Below are positions 25,559 through 33,978 of a stretch of 64,000 nucleotides of DNA, one piece after another. The stretch is from Nocardioides zhouii (GTDB lineage: Bacteria; Actinomycetota; Actinomycetes; Propionibacteriales; Nocardioidaceae), in contig NZ_SDWV01000010.1 of NCBI RefSeq assembly GCF_004137345.1, positions 124,001 to 188,000 on the forward strand, in the 5' to 3' direction. Numbering within the stretch: position 1 is the stretch's first letter; the number at the start of each line of letters is the position of its first letter. The notes beneath the pieces are model-generated. The model ran no database searches. It had not been told where the DNA came from and saw nothing but the letters and a program-made list of their open reading frames with translations. Position numbers and translations under genes: made by a program.

Positions 25559-27631
25559 GTGGCAGCACCGGCGGACAACACCTACAACGCGGCACACCTC
25601 CTGGTCCTCGAGGGCCTCGATGCCGTGCGCAAGCGGCCCGGCATGTACATCGGGTCCACCGACACGCGCGGCCTCATGCACTGCCTCTGGGAGATCATCG
25701 ACAACGGCGTGGACGAGGCCCTGGCCGGCGTCGCGCACCTCGTCGAGATCACGCTGCACGACGACGGCTCGGTCGAGGTGTTCGACGACGGGCGCGGCAT
25801 CCCGACCGACAAGGAGCCCAAGACCGGGCTGCCCGGCGTCGAGGTCGTGGCGACCAAGCTGCACGCGGGTGGCAAGTTCGGCGGCGGCTCGTACGTCGCG
25901 ACCGGCGGCCTGCACGGCGTCGGCCTGTCGGTCGTCAACGCGCTGTCGTCGCGGATGGACATCGACGTCGACCGCTCACCCAGCCAGCAGGGCCTGTCGT
26001 TCCAGCGCGGCGTGCCCGGCGTCTTCGACGGCGACGGCCCCACTGCCTCCTTCACGCCCCGGTCCGGGCTGACCCGCAAGGGCAAGCGCGTGGCGAAGGG
26101 CAGGACGGGCACCCGGATCCGGTTCTGGCCGGACCGCCAGATCTTCACCAAGGACGCTGGCTTCGAGATGGAGGGCCTCATCGGCCGCGCGCGGCAGACG
26201 TCGTACATCGTCCCGGGGCTCGAGCTGCTGATCCGCGACCAGCGCACCGGCGACGTGGCCGAGGAGAGGTTCCGCCACGACGGCGGGATCGCGGAGTTCG
26301 TCGAGTTCCTCTCCCACGGCGAGCCCGTCACCGACATCCTGCGGCTGCAGGGCACCGACACGTTCACCGAGACGGTGCCGCTCCTCGACGACAAGGGCCA
26401 CATGACGCCCCAGGAGATCGAGCGCGAGCTGACCGTCGACGTCGCCGTGCGGTGGGACACCGCGTACGACACCGAGGTGCGCTCGTTCGTCAACGTGATC
26501 GCGACGCCGAAGGGCGGCACCCACGTCAGCGGCTTCGACGCCGCGCTGACCAAGACGTTCAACGACGCGATGCGCGGCGCCAAGGTGCTCAAGACCGCGG
26601 ACACCGACGTGATCAAGGATGACGTGATGGAGGGGCTCACCGCGGTCGTGACCGTGCGCCTCGCCGAGCCGCAGTTCGAGGGCCAGACCAAGGAGATCCT
26701 CGGCACGCCAGCCGCACGCAGCGTCGTACGCAAGGTGGTGGCCTCCGAGCTCAAGTCGTTCCTCACCTCGACCAAGCGCGCCGAGAAGGCGCAGGCCAAG
26801 CTCCTCATGGAGAAGGTCGCCGGCGCGTCGAAGACCCGCCTCGCAGCCCGTCAGCACAAGGAGAACCAGCGTCGCAAGACGGCCCTCGAGTCGTCGGCGC
26901 TGCCCGCCAAGCTCTTCGACTGCCGCAGCACCGACACCGAGCGCACCGAGCTCTTCATCGTCGAGGGCGACTCGGCGATGGGCACCGCCAAGGCGGCGCG
27001 CAGCAGCGAGTTCCAGGCGCTGCTGCCGATCCGCGGCAAGATCCTCAACGTCCAGAAGGCCACCGTCGGCGACATGCTCAAGAACACCGAGTGCGCCTCG
27101 ATCATCCAGGTCGTCGGGGCCGGCTCCGGGCGTACGTTCGAGCTCGAGGCCGCGCGCTACGGCCGGATCATCCTCATGGCCGACGCCGACTCCGACGGCG
27201 CCCACATCCGGTGCCTGCTGGCGACGCTGTTCTTCAAGTACATGCCCGAGCTGGTGGCCGACGGGCGGCTCTACTCGGCCGTGCCGCCGCTCCACCGCAT
27301 CGAGCTGTCGAACCCCAAGAAGGGGATGGACAAGTACATCTACACCTACTCCGACGGCGAGCTGCAGCGCCGGCTGGCGGAGCTGAAGAAGAAGAACGTG
27401 CGCTGGAAGGAGCCGATCCAGCGCTACAAGGGCCTCGGCGAGATGGACGCCGACCAGCTGGCCGAGACCACCATGGACCCCCGCCACCGCACGCTCCGCA
27501 AGCTCACGATCGACGACGTCGACGAGGCCAGCCGGGTCTTCGAGCTGCTGATGGGCTCCGACGTGGCCCCCCGCAAGGAGTTCATCGTGCAGGGGGCGTA
27601 TGAGGTCGACGTCGACACCATCGACGCCTGA
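25559..27631 (+). CDS. parE: type II topoisomerase subunit B (ParE / second GyrB)
   Basis: ATPase subunit of a type II DNA topoisomerase, 690 residues. Residues about 10-220 form the GHKL ATPase (GMYIGS, EIIDNGVDEALAG, DGRGIPTD, GGLHGVGLSVVNALS), then the transducer, and the TOPRIM domain with EGDSA (about residue 465) and DADSDGAHIR. EGDSAMG replaces the usual EGDSAGG. Its place next to sigA, with the A subunit 10.7 kb downstream, matches Streptomyces SCO5822/SCO5836, the parE/parC pair, rather than oriC-linked gyrBA. TAGGTT (25545-25550) ends 8 nt before GTG 25559, consistent with a leaderless message. Confidence 0.93.
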   Translation: MAAPADNTYNAAHLLVLEGLDAVRKRPGMYIGSTDTRGLMHCLWEIIDNGVDEALAGVAHLVEITLHDDGSVEVFDDGRGIPTDKEPKTGLPGVEVVATKLHAGGKFGGGSYVATGGLHGVGLSVVNALSSRMDIDVDRSPSQQGLSFQRGVPGVFDGDGPTASFTPRSGLTRKGKRVAKGRTGTRIRFWPDRQIFTKDAGFEMEGLIGRARQTSYIVPGLELLIRDQRTGDVAEERFRHDGGIAEFVEFLSHGEPVTDILRLQGTDTFTETVPLLDDKGHMTPQEIERELTVDVAVRWDTAYDTEVRSFVNVIATPKGGTHVSGFDAALTKTFNDAMRGAKVLKTADTDVIKDDVMEGLTAVVTVRLAEPQFEGQTKEILGTPAARSVVRKVVASELKSFLTSTKRAEKAQAKLLMEKVAGASKTRLAARQHKENQRRKTALESSALPAKLFDCRSTDTERTELFIVEGDSAMGTAKAARSSEFQALLPIRGKILNVQKATVGDMLKNTECASIIQVVGAGSGRTFELEAARYGRIILMADADSDGAHIRCLLATLFFKYMPELVADGRLYSAVPPLHRIELSNPKKGMDKYIYTYSDGELQRRLAELKKKNVRWKEPIQRYKGLGEMDADQLAETTMDPRHRTLRKLTIDDVDEASRVFELLMGSDVAPRKEFIVQGAYEVDVDTIDA

Positions 27632-28157
27632 TGGCCGACCTCGACGTCCATGTCGTCGACGAGGTTGCGGAGGCCGTCGTACGCGATGAGTTGTGGCCGC
27701 TCTACCGCGAGGTCTTCGAGGACTTCAACGACGTTGACTCGTGGCACGAGCAGATCTGGGACCGCCACTCGAGGCGGTCGGGCTTCCGTCTGGCGCTCGG
27801 CCGCACGGACGGTCGACTCGTCGGTCTCGCGTACGGCTACACCGGCGAGCGGGGCCAGTGGTGGACGGACCGCGCTGCGACCGCGCTGCACCCTGACGTC
27901 GCCTCCGACTGGCTTGGCGGTCACTTCGAGCTGGTGAGCTTCGGGGTCGAGGAGCCGGGACGGGGCGCTGGCATCGGTCGCCAGCTCCTGGCGGCGCTCA
28001 CGGACGGGTTGCCCAGTCCCGCTGGATGCTGATGACGTCAGCAGACCCCGAGGACCCTGCCCGACGCCTGTACCGGTCGGCCGGCTGGGCCGTCATCGGT
28101 CCGGGCCTGTCCCCGGCGCAGGTCATCATGGGGCGTACGCGGCCGCTCGACTCCTGA
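27631..28157 (+). pseudogene. GNAT-family N-acetyltransferase, frameshifted
   Basis: The ATG overlaps the parE stop (TGATG). Frame 1 encodes 133 residues with a GNAT fold, including the acetyl-CoA loop EEPGRGAGIGRQLL (about 107-120), then stops at 28032 after TDGLPSPAGC. From about 28008 the -1 frame continues as VAQSRWMLMTSADPEDPARRLYRSAGW and ends at 28157 with VIMGRTRPLDS, exactly the expected C-terminal GNAT strands. One missing G in the GGG run at 28006-28008 would restore a 175-residue enzyme. It may be a pseudogene, a sequencing error, or less likely a recoded frame. Confidence 0.75.
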
Positions 28158-28158
28158 C

Positions 28159-28251
28159 CCGGCGCGTCGGACGACCACAAGTCGTCCCGGCGCCGGAGTC
28201 TGAGCGTGACTGCTCGAGCGGATCGGGACTTCTGGTCGTCGGACGCGCCGG
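28159..28251. repeat. 25-bp imperfect inverted repeat after the GNAT pseudogene
   Basis: Arms 28159-28183 and 28227-28251 match as reverse complements at 23 of 25 positions, separated by 43 nt. It sits between the end of the GNAT frame and the GMC oxidoreductase gene (ATG 28332). It may be a terminator or an operator pair. Confidence 0.55.
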
Positions 28252-28331
28252 TTGACCGTGACAGTGGTTGTGTCGCCATCTCGCCGTCAGTAGGTTTGTG
28301 GCCCGCGTCACAGCAGGTCGAGAGGGAGTCC

Positions 28332-29915
28332 ATGCCCGACGAGAAGTTCGACTACATCGTCATCGGATCGGGCAGTGCCGGCGGTGTGGTCGCCGCCCGA
28401 CTGACCGAGGATCCGGACGTCTCCGTGCTGCTGCTCGAGGCGGGTCCGGCGGACGACGACGACAACATCCACATCCCGCTGGCGTTCTCGATGCTGTTCA
28501 AGACGAAGTGGGACTGGAACTACGAGACGACGCCGCAGAAGCACCTCGACGGACGCCGGGCCTACTGGCCGCGGATGAAGGCCCTCGGCGGCTGCTCGTC
28601 GATGAACGCGATGATCTACATCCGCGGCAACCACGGCGACTACGACGAGTGGCGCGACGCCTATGGGGCGACCGGCTGGGGCTTCGACGACGTTCTGCCC
28701 TACTTCGTCAAGGCCGAGGGCAACACCCGGCTCGCCGGCCGCTTCCACGGCACCGACGGCCCGCTCCACGTCGAGGACCGCACGTACAACCACGAGCTCA
28801 GCACGTCGTTCATCGAGGCCGGTGTCGCGGCCGGGCTCAAGCGCAACGACGACTTCAACGGTGCCGAGCAGGAGGGCATCGGCCCGTACCAGGTGACGTG
28901 CAAGAAGGGCCGGCGCTGGTCCGTCGCCGACGCCTACATCCACCCCGCGGCCAAGCGCTCCAACCTCACCGTCCGCACCGAGTCCTTCGTCACGCGGATC
29001 GTCATGGAGGGCAACCGGGCGGTCGGGGTCGCGTACGTCCGCGGCGGCGAGCACCACGTCGTACGCGCGGACGCCGAGGTCGTCCTCAGCGGGGGCGCGA
29101 TCAACAGTCCGCAACTGCTGATGCTCTCCGGCATCGGTCCCGGCGCCCACCTGCGCGACCTGGGCATCGACGTCGCCGTCGAGTCGGCCGGCGTCGGCCA
29201 GAAGCTGCAGGACCACCCCGTGTCCGGAGTCCTCAGCTACACCAAGGACACCACCGACGTCGCCGAGATGCTCGGAGTCGGCAACCTGATCAAGTGGAAG
29301 GCGACCGGCAAGGGTCCGCTGAGCTCCAACGTCGCGGAGACTGGCGCGTTCTACACCTCGCGCGACGACCTGGACCTGCCCGACATCCAGCTCCACGTCG
29401 CGCCGACCGGCTTCTACGACAACGGCATGCACGAGCCCGTACGCCGGGCGCTGACGACGGCCGTCACGCTCGTCAACGTCCAGAGCTCGGGCCACGTCAA
29501 GCTGCGCTCGGCCGACCCGACCTGGCACCCGGAGATCGACCCCGGCTACTTCGACGACCGCGCCGACCTCGAGGCGATGATCGGCGGGTTCCGCACCGCG
29601 CTGGAGATCCTGCGCCAGGGCCCGATCGCGAAGTACGTCGACGAGCCCTGGATCCCTGCCTCGTCCGACCCGAGCGACGACGAGATCATCGAGGGCATCG
29701 GCCGGCTCGGCCAGACGCTCTACCACCCCGTCGGGACCTGCGCGATGGGCACGATCGAGGGCAGTGTCGTCGACCCGGAGCTCAAGGTCCACGGCGTCGA
29801 GGGCCTCCGGGTCGCTGACGCCTCGGTCATGCCACGCGTCCCGCGCGGCAACACCAATGCCCCCACCGTCATGATCGGCGAGAAGTGCGCCGACCTCATC
29901 AAGGAGTCACGATGA
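28332..29915 (+). CDS. GMC-family FAD oxidoreductase (choline/alcohol dehydrogenase-like)
   Basis: Flavoprotein of 527 residues that oxidises an alcohol to an aldehyde. The FAD-binding Rossmann motif is IVIGSGSAGGVVAARL (about 9-24), followed by GMC signature 1 around LGGCSSMNAMIYIRGN and signature 2 around GGAINSPQLLMLSGIGP. The catalytic His lies in HPVGTCAMG and the Asn partner in NTNAPTVMIGEK near the C terminus. GAGGGAG (28322-28328) is a good ribosome-binding site. It overlaps the aldehyde dehydrogenase gene (ATGA), so an alcohol-to-aldehyde-to-acid pair is likely; choline-to-betaine is one option but specificity is not shown. Confidence 0.9.
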   Translation: MPDEKFDYIVIGSGSAGGVVAARLTEDPDVSVLLLEAGPADDDDNIHIPLAFSMLFKTKWDWNYETTPQKHLDGRRAYWPRMKALGGCSSMNAMIYIRGNHGDYDEWRDAYGATGWGFDDVLPYFVKAEGNTRLAGRFHGTDGPLHVEDRTYNHELSTSFIEAGVAAGLKRNDDFNGAEQEGIGPYQVTCKKGRRWSVADAYIHPAAKRSNLTVRTESFVTRIVMEGNRAVGVAYVRGGEHHVVRADAEVVLSGGAINSPQLLMLSGIGPGAHLRDLGIDVAVESAGVGQKLQDHPVSGVLSYTKDTTDVAEMLGVGNLIKWKATGKGPLSSNVAETGAFYTSRDDLDLPDIQLHVAPTGFYDNGMHEPVRRALTTAVTLVNVQSSGHVKLRSADPTWHPEIDPGYFDDRADLEAMIGGFRTALEILRQGPIAKYVDEPWIPASSDPSDDEIIEGIGRLGQTLYHPVGTCAMGTIEGSVVDPELKVHGVEGLRVADASVMPRVPRGNTNAPTVMIGEKCADLIKESR

Positions 29916-31426
29916 CAGCCACCCTCGAGCCGATCGCAGCCTCGGACGCGACGGAGACCTTCGACTCACTCGACCCGGCCACCGGTGACCTGGTCGGCAC
30001 CCATCCCGTCATGGGCGCCGACGAGGTCGATGCCGCCGTGGCCCGCGCCCGCGACGCGGTCGACTGGTGGGGGAACCTGTCGTTCGACGAGCGCGCCGAC
30101 TTCCTGCTGACCTGGCGCAGCGTGATCACCCGCCGCATCGCCCAGCTGGCCGACCTCTCCCACCGCGAGACCGGCAAGCCGCACGGCGACGCGCAGCTCG
30201 AGATCGTCCTCGCCATCGACCACATCGCGTGGGCGGCCAAGAACGCCAAGAAGGTGCTCGGGGCGCGCAAGGTCTCGTCCGGCCTGCTGATGGCCAACCA
30301 GTCCGCGACGGTGGCCTACCACCCGCTCGGCGTCGTCGGCGTCATCGGCCCGTGGAACTACCCGGTCTTCACCCCGATGGGATCCATCGCGTACGCCCTC
30401 GCCGCCGGCAACGCCGTGGTGTTCAAGCCCAGCGAGTACACCCCGGGCGTCGGCCAGTGGCTCGCCGACAGTTTCCGCGAGGTGGTGCACGGCCGCGACG
30501 TGCTGCAGGTGGTCACCGGCCTCGGCGACACCGGCAACGCGCTGTGCCGCGCCCGGATCGACAAGCTCGCCTTCACCGGGTCGGGGCGCACCGGCAAGAA
30601 GGTGATGGCGGCCTGCGCCGAGAACCTCACCCCCGTCGTCATCGAGGCCGGCGGCAAGGACTCGCTGATCGTCGACGAGGACGCCGACCTGGCAAAGGCC
30701 GCCGAGGCAGCCCTGTGGGGCGGGATGGCCAACGCCGGGCAGACCTGCATCGGCACCGAGCGTGTCTACGTCCACGAGAACGTCTTCGACGCCTTCATGA
30801 CCGAGATCCTCGGCCAGGCCGAGGGCCTGCGTGCCGGCACCGACTCGGGCGCCAAGATCGGGCCGATCACCATGCCGTCACAGCTCGGCGTGATCAGGAG
30901 CCACATCGACGACGCCATCGCCAAGGGCGCCCGCGTGGCGCTCGGTGGCCCGGACGCGGTGGGGGAGCGGTTCGTCCAGCCGACGATCCTGACCCACGTG
31001 CCCGAGGACTCCACGGAGATCACCGAGGAGACCTTCGGCCCGACGCTGGCGATCAACCCGGTCGCGAGCATGGACGAGGCCGTACGCCTGACGAACGCGA
31101 CCGAGTACGGCCTCGCCGGTGCGGTGTTCTCGAAGGCCAACGGCCTGTCGATCGCGCGCCGGATCCGCTCCGGGATGACGTCGGTCAACTCGGTCATCGC
31201 CTTCGCCGCCGTGCCTGGCCTGCCCTTCGGTGGCGTCGGACAGTCCGGCTTCGGACGCATCCACGGCCCCGACGGCCTCCGCGAGTTCACGTACGCCAAG
31301 GCCATCACGCGGCAGAAGTTCGCGCCGGTGATGAACCTGACGTCCTTCGCGCGCGACGCCGCGACCGACGGCAAGGTCGCGCAGCTGATCACGCTGCTGC
31401 ACGGGGGCAAGCAGACGCTGCGGTGA
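29912..31426 (+). CDS. NAD(P)-dependent aldehyde dehydrogenase
   Basis: Oxidises the aldehyde probably made by the coupled GMC enzyme. The 504-residue protein shows the ALDH core: GVIGPWNYPVFTPM, the cofactor loop LAFTGSGRTGKKVM, the general base Glu in VVIEAGGKDSLIV and the nucleophile Cys in NAGQTCIGTERVYV (about residue 277). ATG 29912 overlaps the GMC stop by four bases, giving strong co-expression. The fold belongs with succinic semialdehyde/aromatic aldehyde-type enzymes more than with betaine aldehyde dehydrogenase, so a broad or fatty/aromatic aldehyde substrate is possible. Confidence 0.92.
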   Translation: MTATLEPIAASDATETFDSLDPATGDLVGTHPVMGADEVDAAVARARDAVDWWGNLSFDERADFLLTWRSVITRRIAQLADLSHRETGKPHGDAQLEIVLAIDHIAWAAKNAKKVLGARKVSSGLLMANQSATVAYHPLGVVGVIGPWNYPVFTPMGSIAYALAAGNAVVFKPSEYTPGVGQWLADSFREVVHGRDVLQVVTGLGDTGNALCRARIDKLAFTGSGRTGKKVMAACAENLTPVVIEAGGKDSLIVDEDADLAKAAEAALWGGMANAGQTCIGTERVYVHENVFDAFMTEILGQAEGLRAGTDSGAKIGPITMPSQLGVIRSHIDDAIAKGARVALGGPDAVGERFVQPTILTHVPEDSTEITEETFGPTLAINPVASMDEAVRLTNATEYGLAGAVFSKANGLSIARRIRSGMTSVNSVIAFAAVPGLPFGGVGQSGFGRIHGPDGLREFTYAKAITRQKFAPVMNLTSFARDAATDGKVAQLITLLHGGKQTLR

Positions 31427-31427
31427 G

Positions 31428-31679
31428 TCAGGCGCCCTCGCTTACCTCGTAGATCTCGTCGGCCACCAGGCCGTGGGCCTCGCGGTGCACCGTGTTCGCG
31501 GACTCGGCGTCGGGGGCGTCGACCAGGCAGAAGATCCTGCCCTCGGCCTCGTTGACCCAGTACTTCAGGTAGTTGACGCCGTGCTGCGACTGCTCCTGGA
31601 GGTCGGCCATGTGGGCCGCCGCCACGTCGCTGACGGCGACGCCTCCATCCATGTGGTGGACGTCCATGAACAAGGGCAT
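31428..31679 (-). CDS. DUF4242 nickel-binding-like protein
   Basis: Small protein of 83 residues matching the DUF4242 family, whose Streptomyces member (SCO4226) was described as a nickel-binding ferredoxin-like dimer. The N-terminal MPLFMDVHHMDGGV carries a His pair, and EGRIFCLVDAPDAESANTVHREAHGLVADEIYEV has the family's conserved Cys and His-rich helix. An AAGGAGG ribosome-binding site lies upstream of ATG 31679. It is convergent with the aldehyde dehydrogenase gene and divergent from a small membrane protein gene across a long inverted repeat. Confidence 0.85.
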   Translation of the reverse strand: MPLFMDVHHMDGGVAVSDVAAAHMADLQEQSQHGVNYLKYWVNEAEGRIFCLVDAPDAESANTVHREAHGLVADEIYEVSEGA

Positions 31680-31772
31680 CGCGCCACCTCCTTCTGGTGT
31701 TGTTCCCCGTTCCGGACAACGCTCCACTCTGCTCCTCCCGGCGGCGCTCGGGGAGCCCGGTCTGGACCTGCT

Positions 31773-31830
31773 CGCTACCGGACAGTCGTGTCGCAGAGCA
31801 ACGGATCGACGACACGACTGTCCGGTAGCG
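31773..31830. repeat. 21-bp perfect inverted repeat in a divergent promoter region
   Basis: Arms 31773-31793 and 31810-31830 are exact reverse complements with a 16-nt loop. The element lies between divergent genes starting at 31679 and 31838. Its right end overlaps the TAGCGT -10 candidate (31826-31831) of the downstream gene, so it could be an operator or attenuator hairpin rather than a terminator. Confidence 0.75.
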
Positions 31831-31837
31831 TTCGCCC

Positions 31838-32044
31838 ATGCTGGACATCGGGCTCTTCGAGCTGCTGGTCTTCTCCGTGCCCATCCTCGTGACGTTGACG
31901 GTCGCCTACTGGGTCATCCGGCTCGCAGTACGCCATGGCACGTTGGACGCGTACCGGATCGACCGCGTCGACCAGCGCATCGCCGGCATGCAGGCCGCCA
32001 CCCGACGTACGCAGAAGACCTACGGGGGCTCCGAGCCCGAGTGA
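31838..32044 (+). CDS. small membrane protein (68 aa)
   Basis: Function unknown. The product has one strong hydrophobic segment (about residues 5-29, FELLVFSVPILVTLTVAYWVI) and a basic, soluble C-terminal tail of about 40 residues, so it is probably a single-pass protein with the tail in the cytosol. TAGCGT (31826-31831) ends 6 nt before the ATG, so translation would be leaderless, and that hexamer lies in the arm of the 21-bp inverted repeat. Confidence 0.65.
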   Translation: MLDIGLFELLVFSVPILVTLTVAYWVIRLAVRHGTLDAYRIDRVDQRIAGMQAATRRTQKTYGGSEPE

Positions 32045-32088
32045 GCGGTGGCTGACCCACCTTCCGGGGTCTGCAGAACGTGGCTGGA

Positions 32089-32106
32089 CCACCGCCCGAG
32101 CGGTGG
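32089..32106. terminator. candidate bidirectional terminator
   Basis: CCACCG (32089-32094) and CGGTGG (32101-32106) form a short hairpin with a 6-nt loop, between the convergent small membrane gene and carbonic anhydrase gene. Short arms make it tentative. Confidence 0.45.
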
Positions 32107-32122
32107 CCGAGTGGGGCCTCGA

Positions 32123-32617
32123 TCAGACCTGGCGGTCGAGCAGTCCGGTGTCGACGTCGTAGACGAAGCCGCCGACGAGCGCGCGGTCGCCGATGAGGGG
32201 ATGGGCACGCACCTTGGCGACGTCCTGGCGCAGCTGCTCGAGCTGGTCGGTGACGACGCCGAACGACTGCCAGCTGGCGTCGACGCCGGCGGACTCGCCG
32301 ACGCGGACGCGCAGCTCCTCCTCGGTGGCCGAGGCCATCGCGCAGCGGGTGTGCGGGACGACGAGGATGCGCTCCACCCCGAGGAGGTGGACGCCGAGGA
32401 CGAGTGCCTCGAGCGCCTGCGGGGTCACGCGGCCACCGGGGTTGCGGAAGATCTTGGCGTCGCCCTGCTTGAGCCCGAGCATGCGCAGCGGGTCGATGCG
32501 CGAGTCCATGCACGTCACGAGCGCGATACCGGCATGCGCCCTGCCGTCGAAGCCGCCGAGGTCGAAGTCGTCGGCGAAGGCACGGTTCGCCCGGATCAGG
32601 TCGTCGAAGTCGTCCAC
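32123..32617 (-). CDS. beta-class carbonic anhydrase
   Basis: Interconverts carbon dioxide and bicarbonate using zinc. The 164-residue protein has the zinc ligands Cys36 (in TCMDSR), His89 and Cys92 (in VPHTRCAM), plus the Asp38-Arg40 dyad that governs the active site. It is the shorter beta-CA form common in actinobacteria. The start is GTG 32617. The gene is convergent with a small membrane gene and upstream of, but separated from, the GAF regulator. Confidence 0.92.
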   Translation of the reverse strand: MDDFDDLIRANRAFADDFDLGGFDGRAHAGIALVTCMDSRIDPLRMLGLKQGDAKIFRNPGGRVTPQALEALVLGVHLLGVERILVVPHTRCAMASATEEELRVRVGESAGVDASWQSFGVVTDQLEQLRQDVAKVRAHPLIGDRALVGGFVYDVDTGLLDRQV

Positions 32618-32672
32618 GTCCGTGAGGCTATCGAAGGCAGCGCCCGAGGGTGGCCGGGGCTCGACCGACGGA

Positions 32673-33878
32673 CTACCCGGCCGAGACGACCGGCGCGCTC
32701 GAGCCTGCGATGGCCGGGCCGTCGGCGGGGAGCAGCACGGTCGCGCGTACGGCGGGGGCGATGCGGTAGGGCTGCGCCTCGAGGACCGAGCCGAGCGTGC
32801 GGCGCAGGCGCGACATCTCGGCGCGCACGGTCACCACGCGCGTTGCGTCGGCGAAGAGGTCCTCGGCGAGCTGCGCCGCGGTGCGCCCCTCCGGTGAGCC
32901 GATCAGCGCCAGCAGGATCTCCGCGTGCCGGGGACTGGGCCGGTGCTCCCAGGAGTGGCTGGGCGTGCTGACCCGCAGCACGGGCCGCCCGCGCAGGTCG
33001 AGCTCAAGGTCACTGGCGGTCGCCGTGTCGGCGCCGAGGCGTACGAGCCAGCCGCCCGGCAGGGGCTCGACGCTGACGGCGCCCAGCGTGGGCAGCCAGG
33101 TCGAGTCGGCCGAGAGGTCGGCCGGGAGCACCAGCCGGTCGGGTGCCGTGAAGCCGGTGACCGCTGCGATGTGGCCGGCCGGGTCCACCGCGAGCGCTCG
33201 CCCGCCCATCCGTGCCACGACCGGCGCGGCGTAAGCCCGGAGGGCATCGAGCGCGCGGGAGTGCTCGGCGCGCACCTCGGCCTCGGCCAGCCGGGCGCTC
33301 ACGCCGACGAGGGCGAGCACCGAGCGCTGCACCGACCGGGCCGGGCCGCTGATGTCGATCGCACCGAGCGTCCGTCCGGTCCAGGGGTCGTGCACCGGCG
33401 CCGCCGCGCAGCTCCAGCGGGTGTGGGACTCGACGTAGTGCTCGGGGCCGCGAATGTGGACGGGCTCGCCGACGACGAGGCAGGTGCCGATCGCGTTGGT
33501 GCCCACGTTGGCCTCCGTCCACGCCGATCCCGCCACGAAGCCGAGGCGATCGGCGAGGCGGCGTACGCCGGTGCGCCCGCGCTGCCACAGGACCCGGCCG
33601 TCGGTGTCGGTCACCACGAGGAGCAGGCCATCGTCGACGACGGGCTCGAGGGAGGCGGTGATGCTCGGCAGGAGCGGAGCGAGCTCGCTGGCGGTCCGGC
33701 GGGACTCGATCTCGACCTCGGACAGTGGCGCGACCTCGGGCTCGGCCCCCGGTGCGAGGCCGCCGGCGCGGACCCGGCGCCACGAGGCGCTGATCTCGGG
33801 ACGGGCGGCGGTGGCCGAGTCGCTGCCACCGAGCGCCTGCTCGCGGGCCAGGCGCGCGGTGCGTACGTCCTCGCCCAT
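32673..33878 (-). CDS. GAF-domain transcriptional regulator (AcoR-like, no AAA+ domain)
   Basis: Predicted ligand-sensing regulator of 401 residues. The N-terminal segment ISASWRRVRAGGLAP and the GAF core (about 75-210: WTEANVGTNAIGTCLVVGEPV, HTRWSCAAAPVHDPWTGRTLGAIDISG) match the AcoR/MimR sensor module. There is no sigma-54 AAA+ domain; instead the C-terminal 95 residues form a winged-helix domain (LLALIGSPEGRTAAQLAEDLF... VRAEMSRLRRTLG), so it acts on sigma-70 promoters. It is divergent from the SnoaL-flavin monooxygenase with a small palindrome between them, and probably controls it. Relatives sense acetoin, propane products or aldehydes. Confidence 0.85.
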   Translation of the reverse strand: MGEDVRTARLAREQALGGSDSATAARPEISASWRRVRAGGLAPGAEPEVAPLSEVEIESRRTASELAPLLPSITASLEPVVDDGLLLVVTDTDGRVLWQRGRTGVRRLADRLGFVAGSAWTEANVGTNAIGTCLVVGEPVHIRGPEHYVESHTRWSCAAAPVHDPWTGRTLGAIDISGPARSVQRSVLALVGVSARLAEAEVRAEHSRALDALRAYAAPVVARMGGRALAVDPAGHIAAVTGFTAPDRLVLPADLSADSTWLPTLGAVSVEPLPGGWLVRLGADTATASDLELDLRGRPVLRVSTPSHSWEHRPSPRHAEILLALIGSPEGRTAAQLAEDLFADATRVVTVRAEMSRLRRTLGSVLEAQPYRIAPAVRATVLLPADGPAIAGSSAPVVSAG

Positions 33879-33905
33879 CACGCCTCCCCGGCCGGCACAC
33901 CTGTC

Positions 33906-33923
33906 GTTGCAACCCCGTGCAAC
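33906..33923. promoter_or_regulatory. GTTGCA-N6-TGCAAC operator candidate
   Basis: Perfect 6-bp-arm palindrome in the 100-bp divergent gap between the GAF regulator (start 33878) and the monooxygenase (start 33979). Position and symmetry suit a binding site for the regulator, but such short arms can arise by chance. Confidence 0.45.
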
Positions 33924-33978
33924 CCTGCCGCCGATGGTACGACCGGGTGTGTCGTGGGTCACGTCGGAAGGAGACCCC

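Noticed and set aside
28332..31426. Calling the GMC and ALDH genes betA and betB
   Set aside because: No choline transporter or betI-type regulator adjoins them and the ALDH is not clearly of the betaine aldehyde type, so the substrate is left open.
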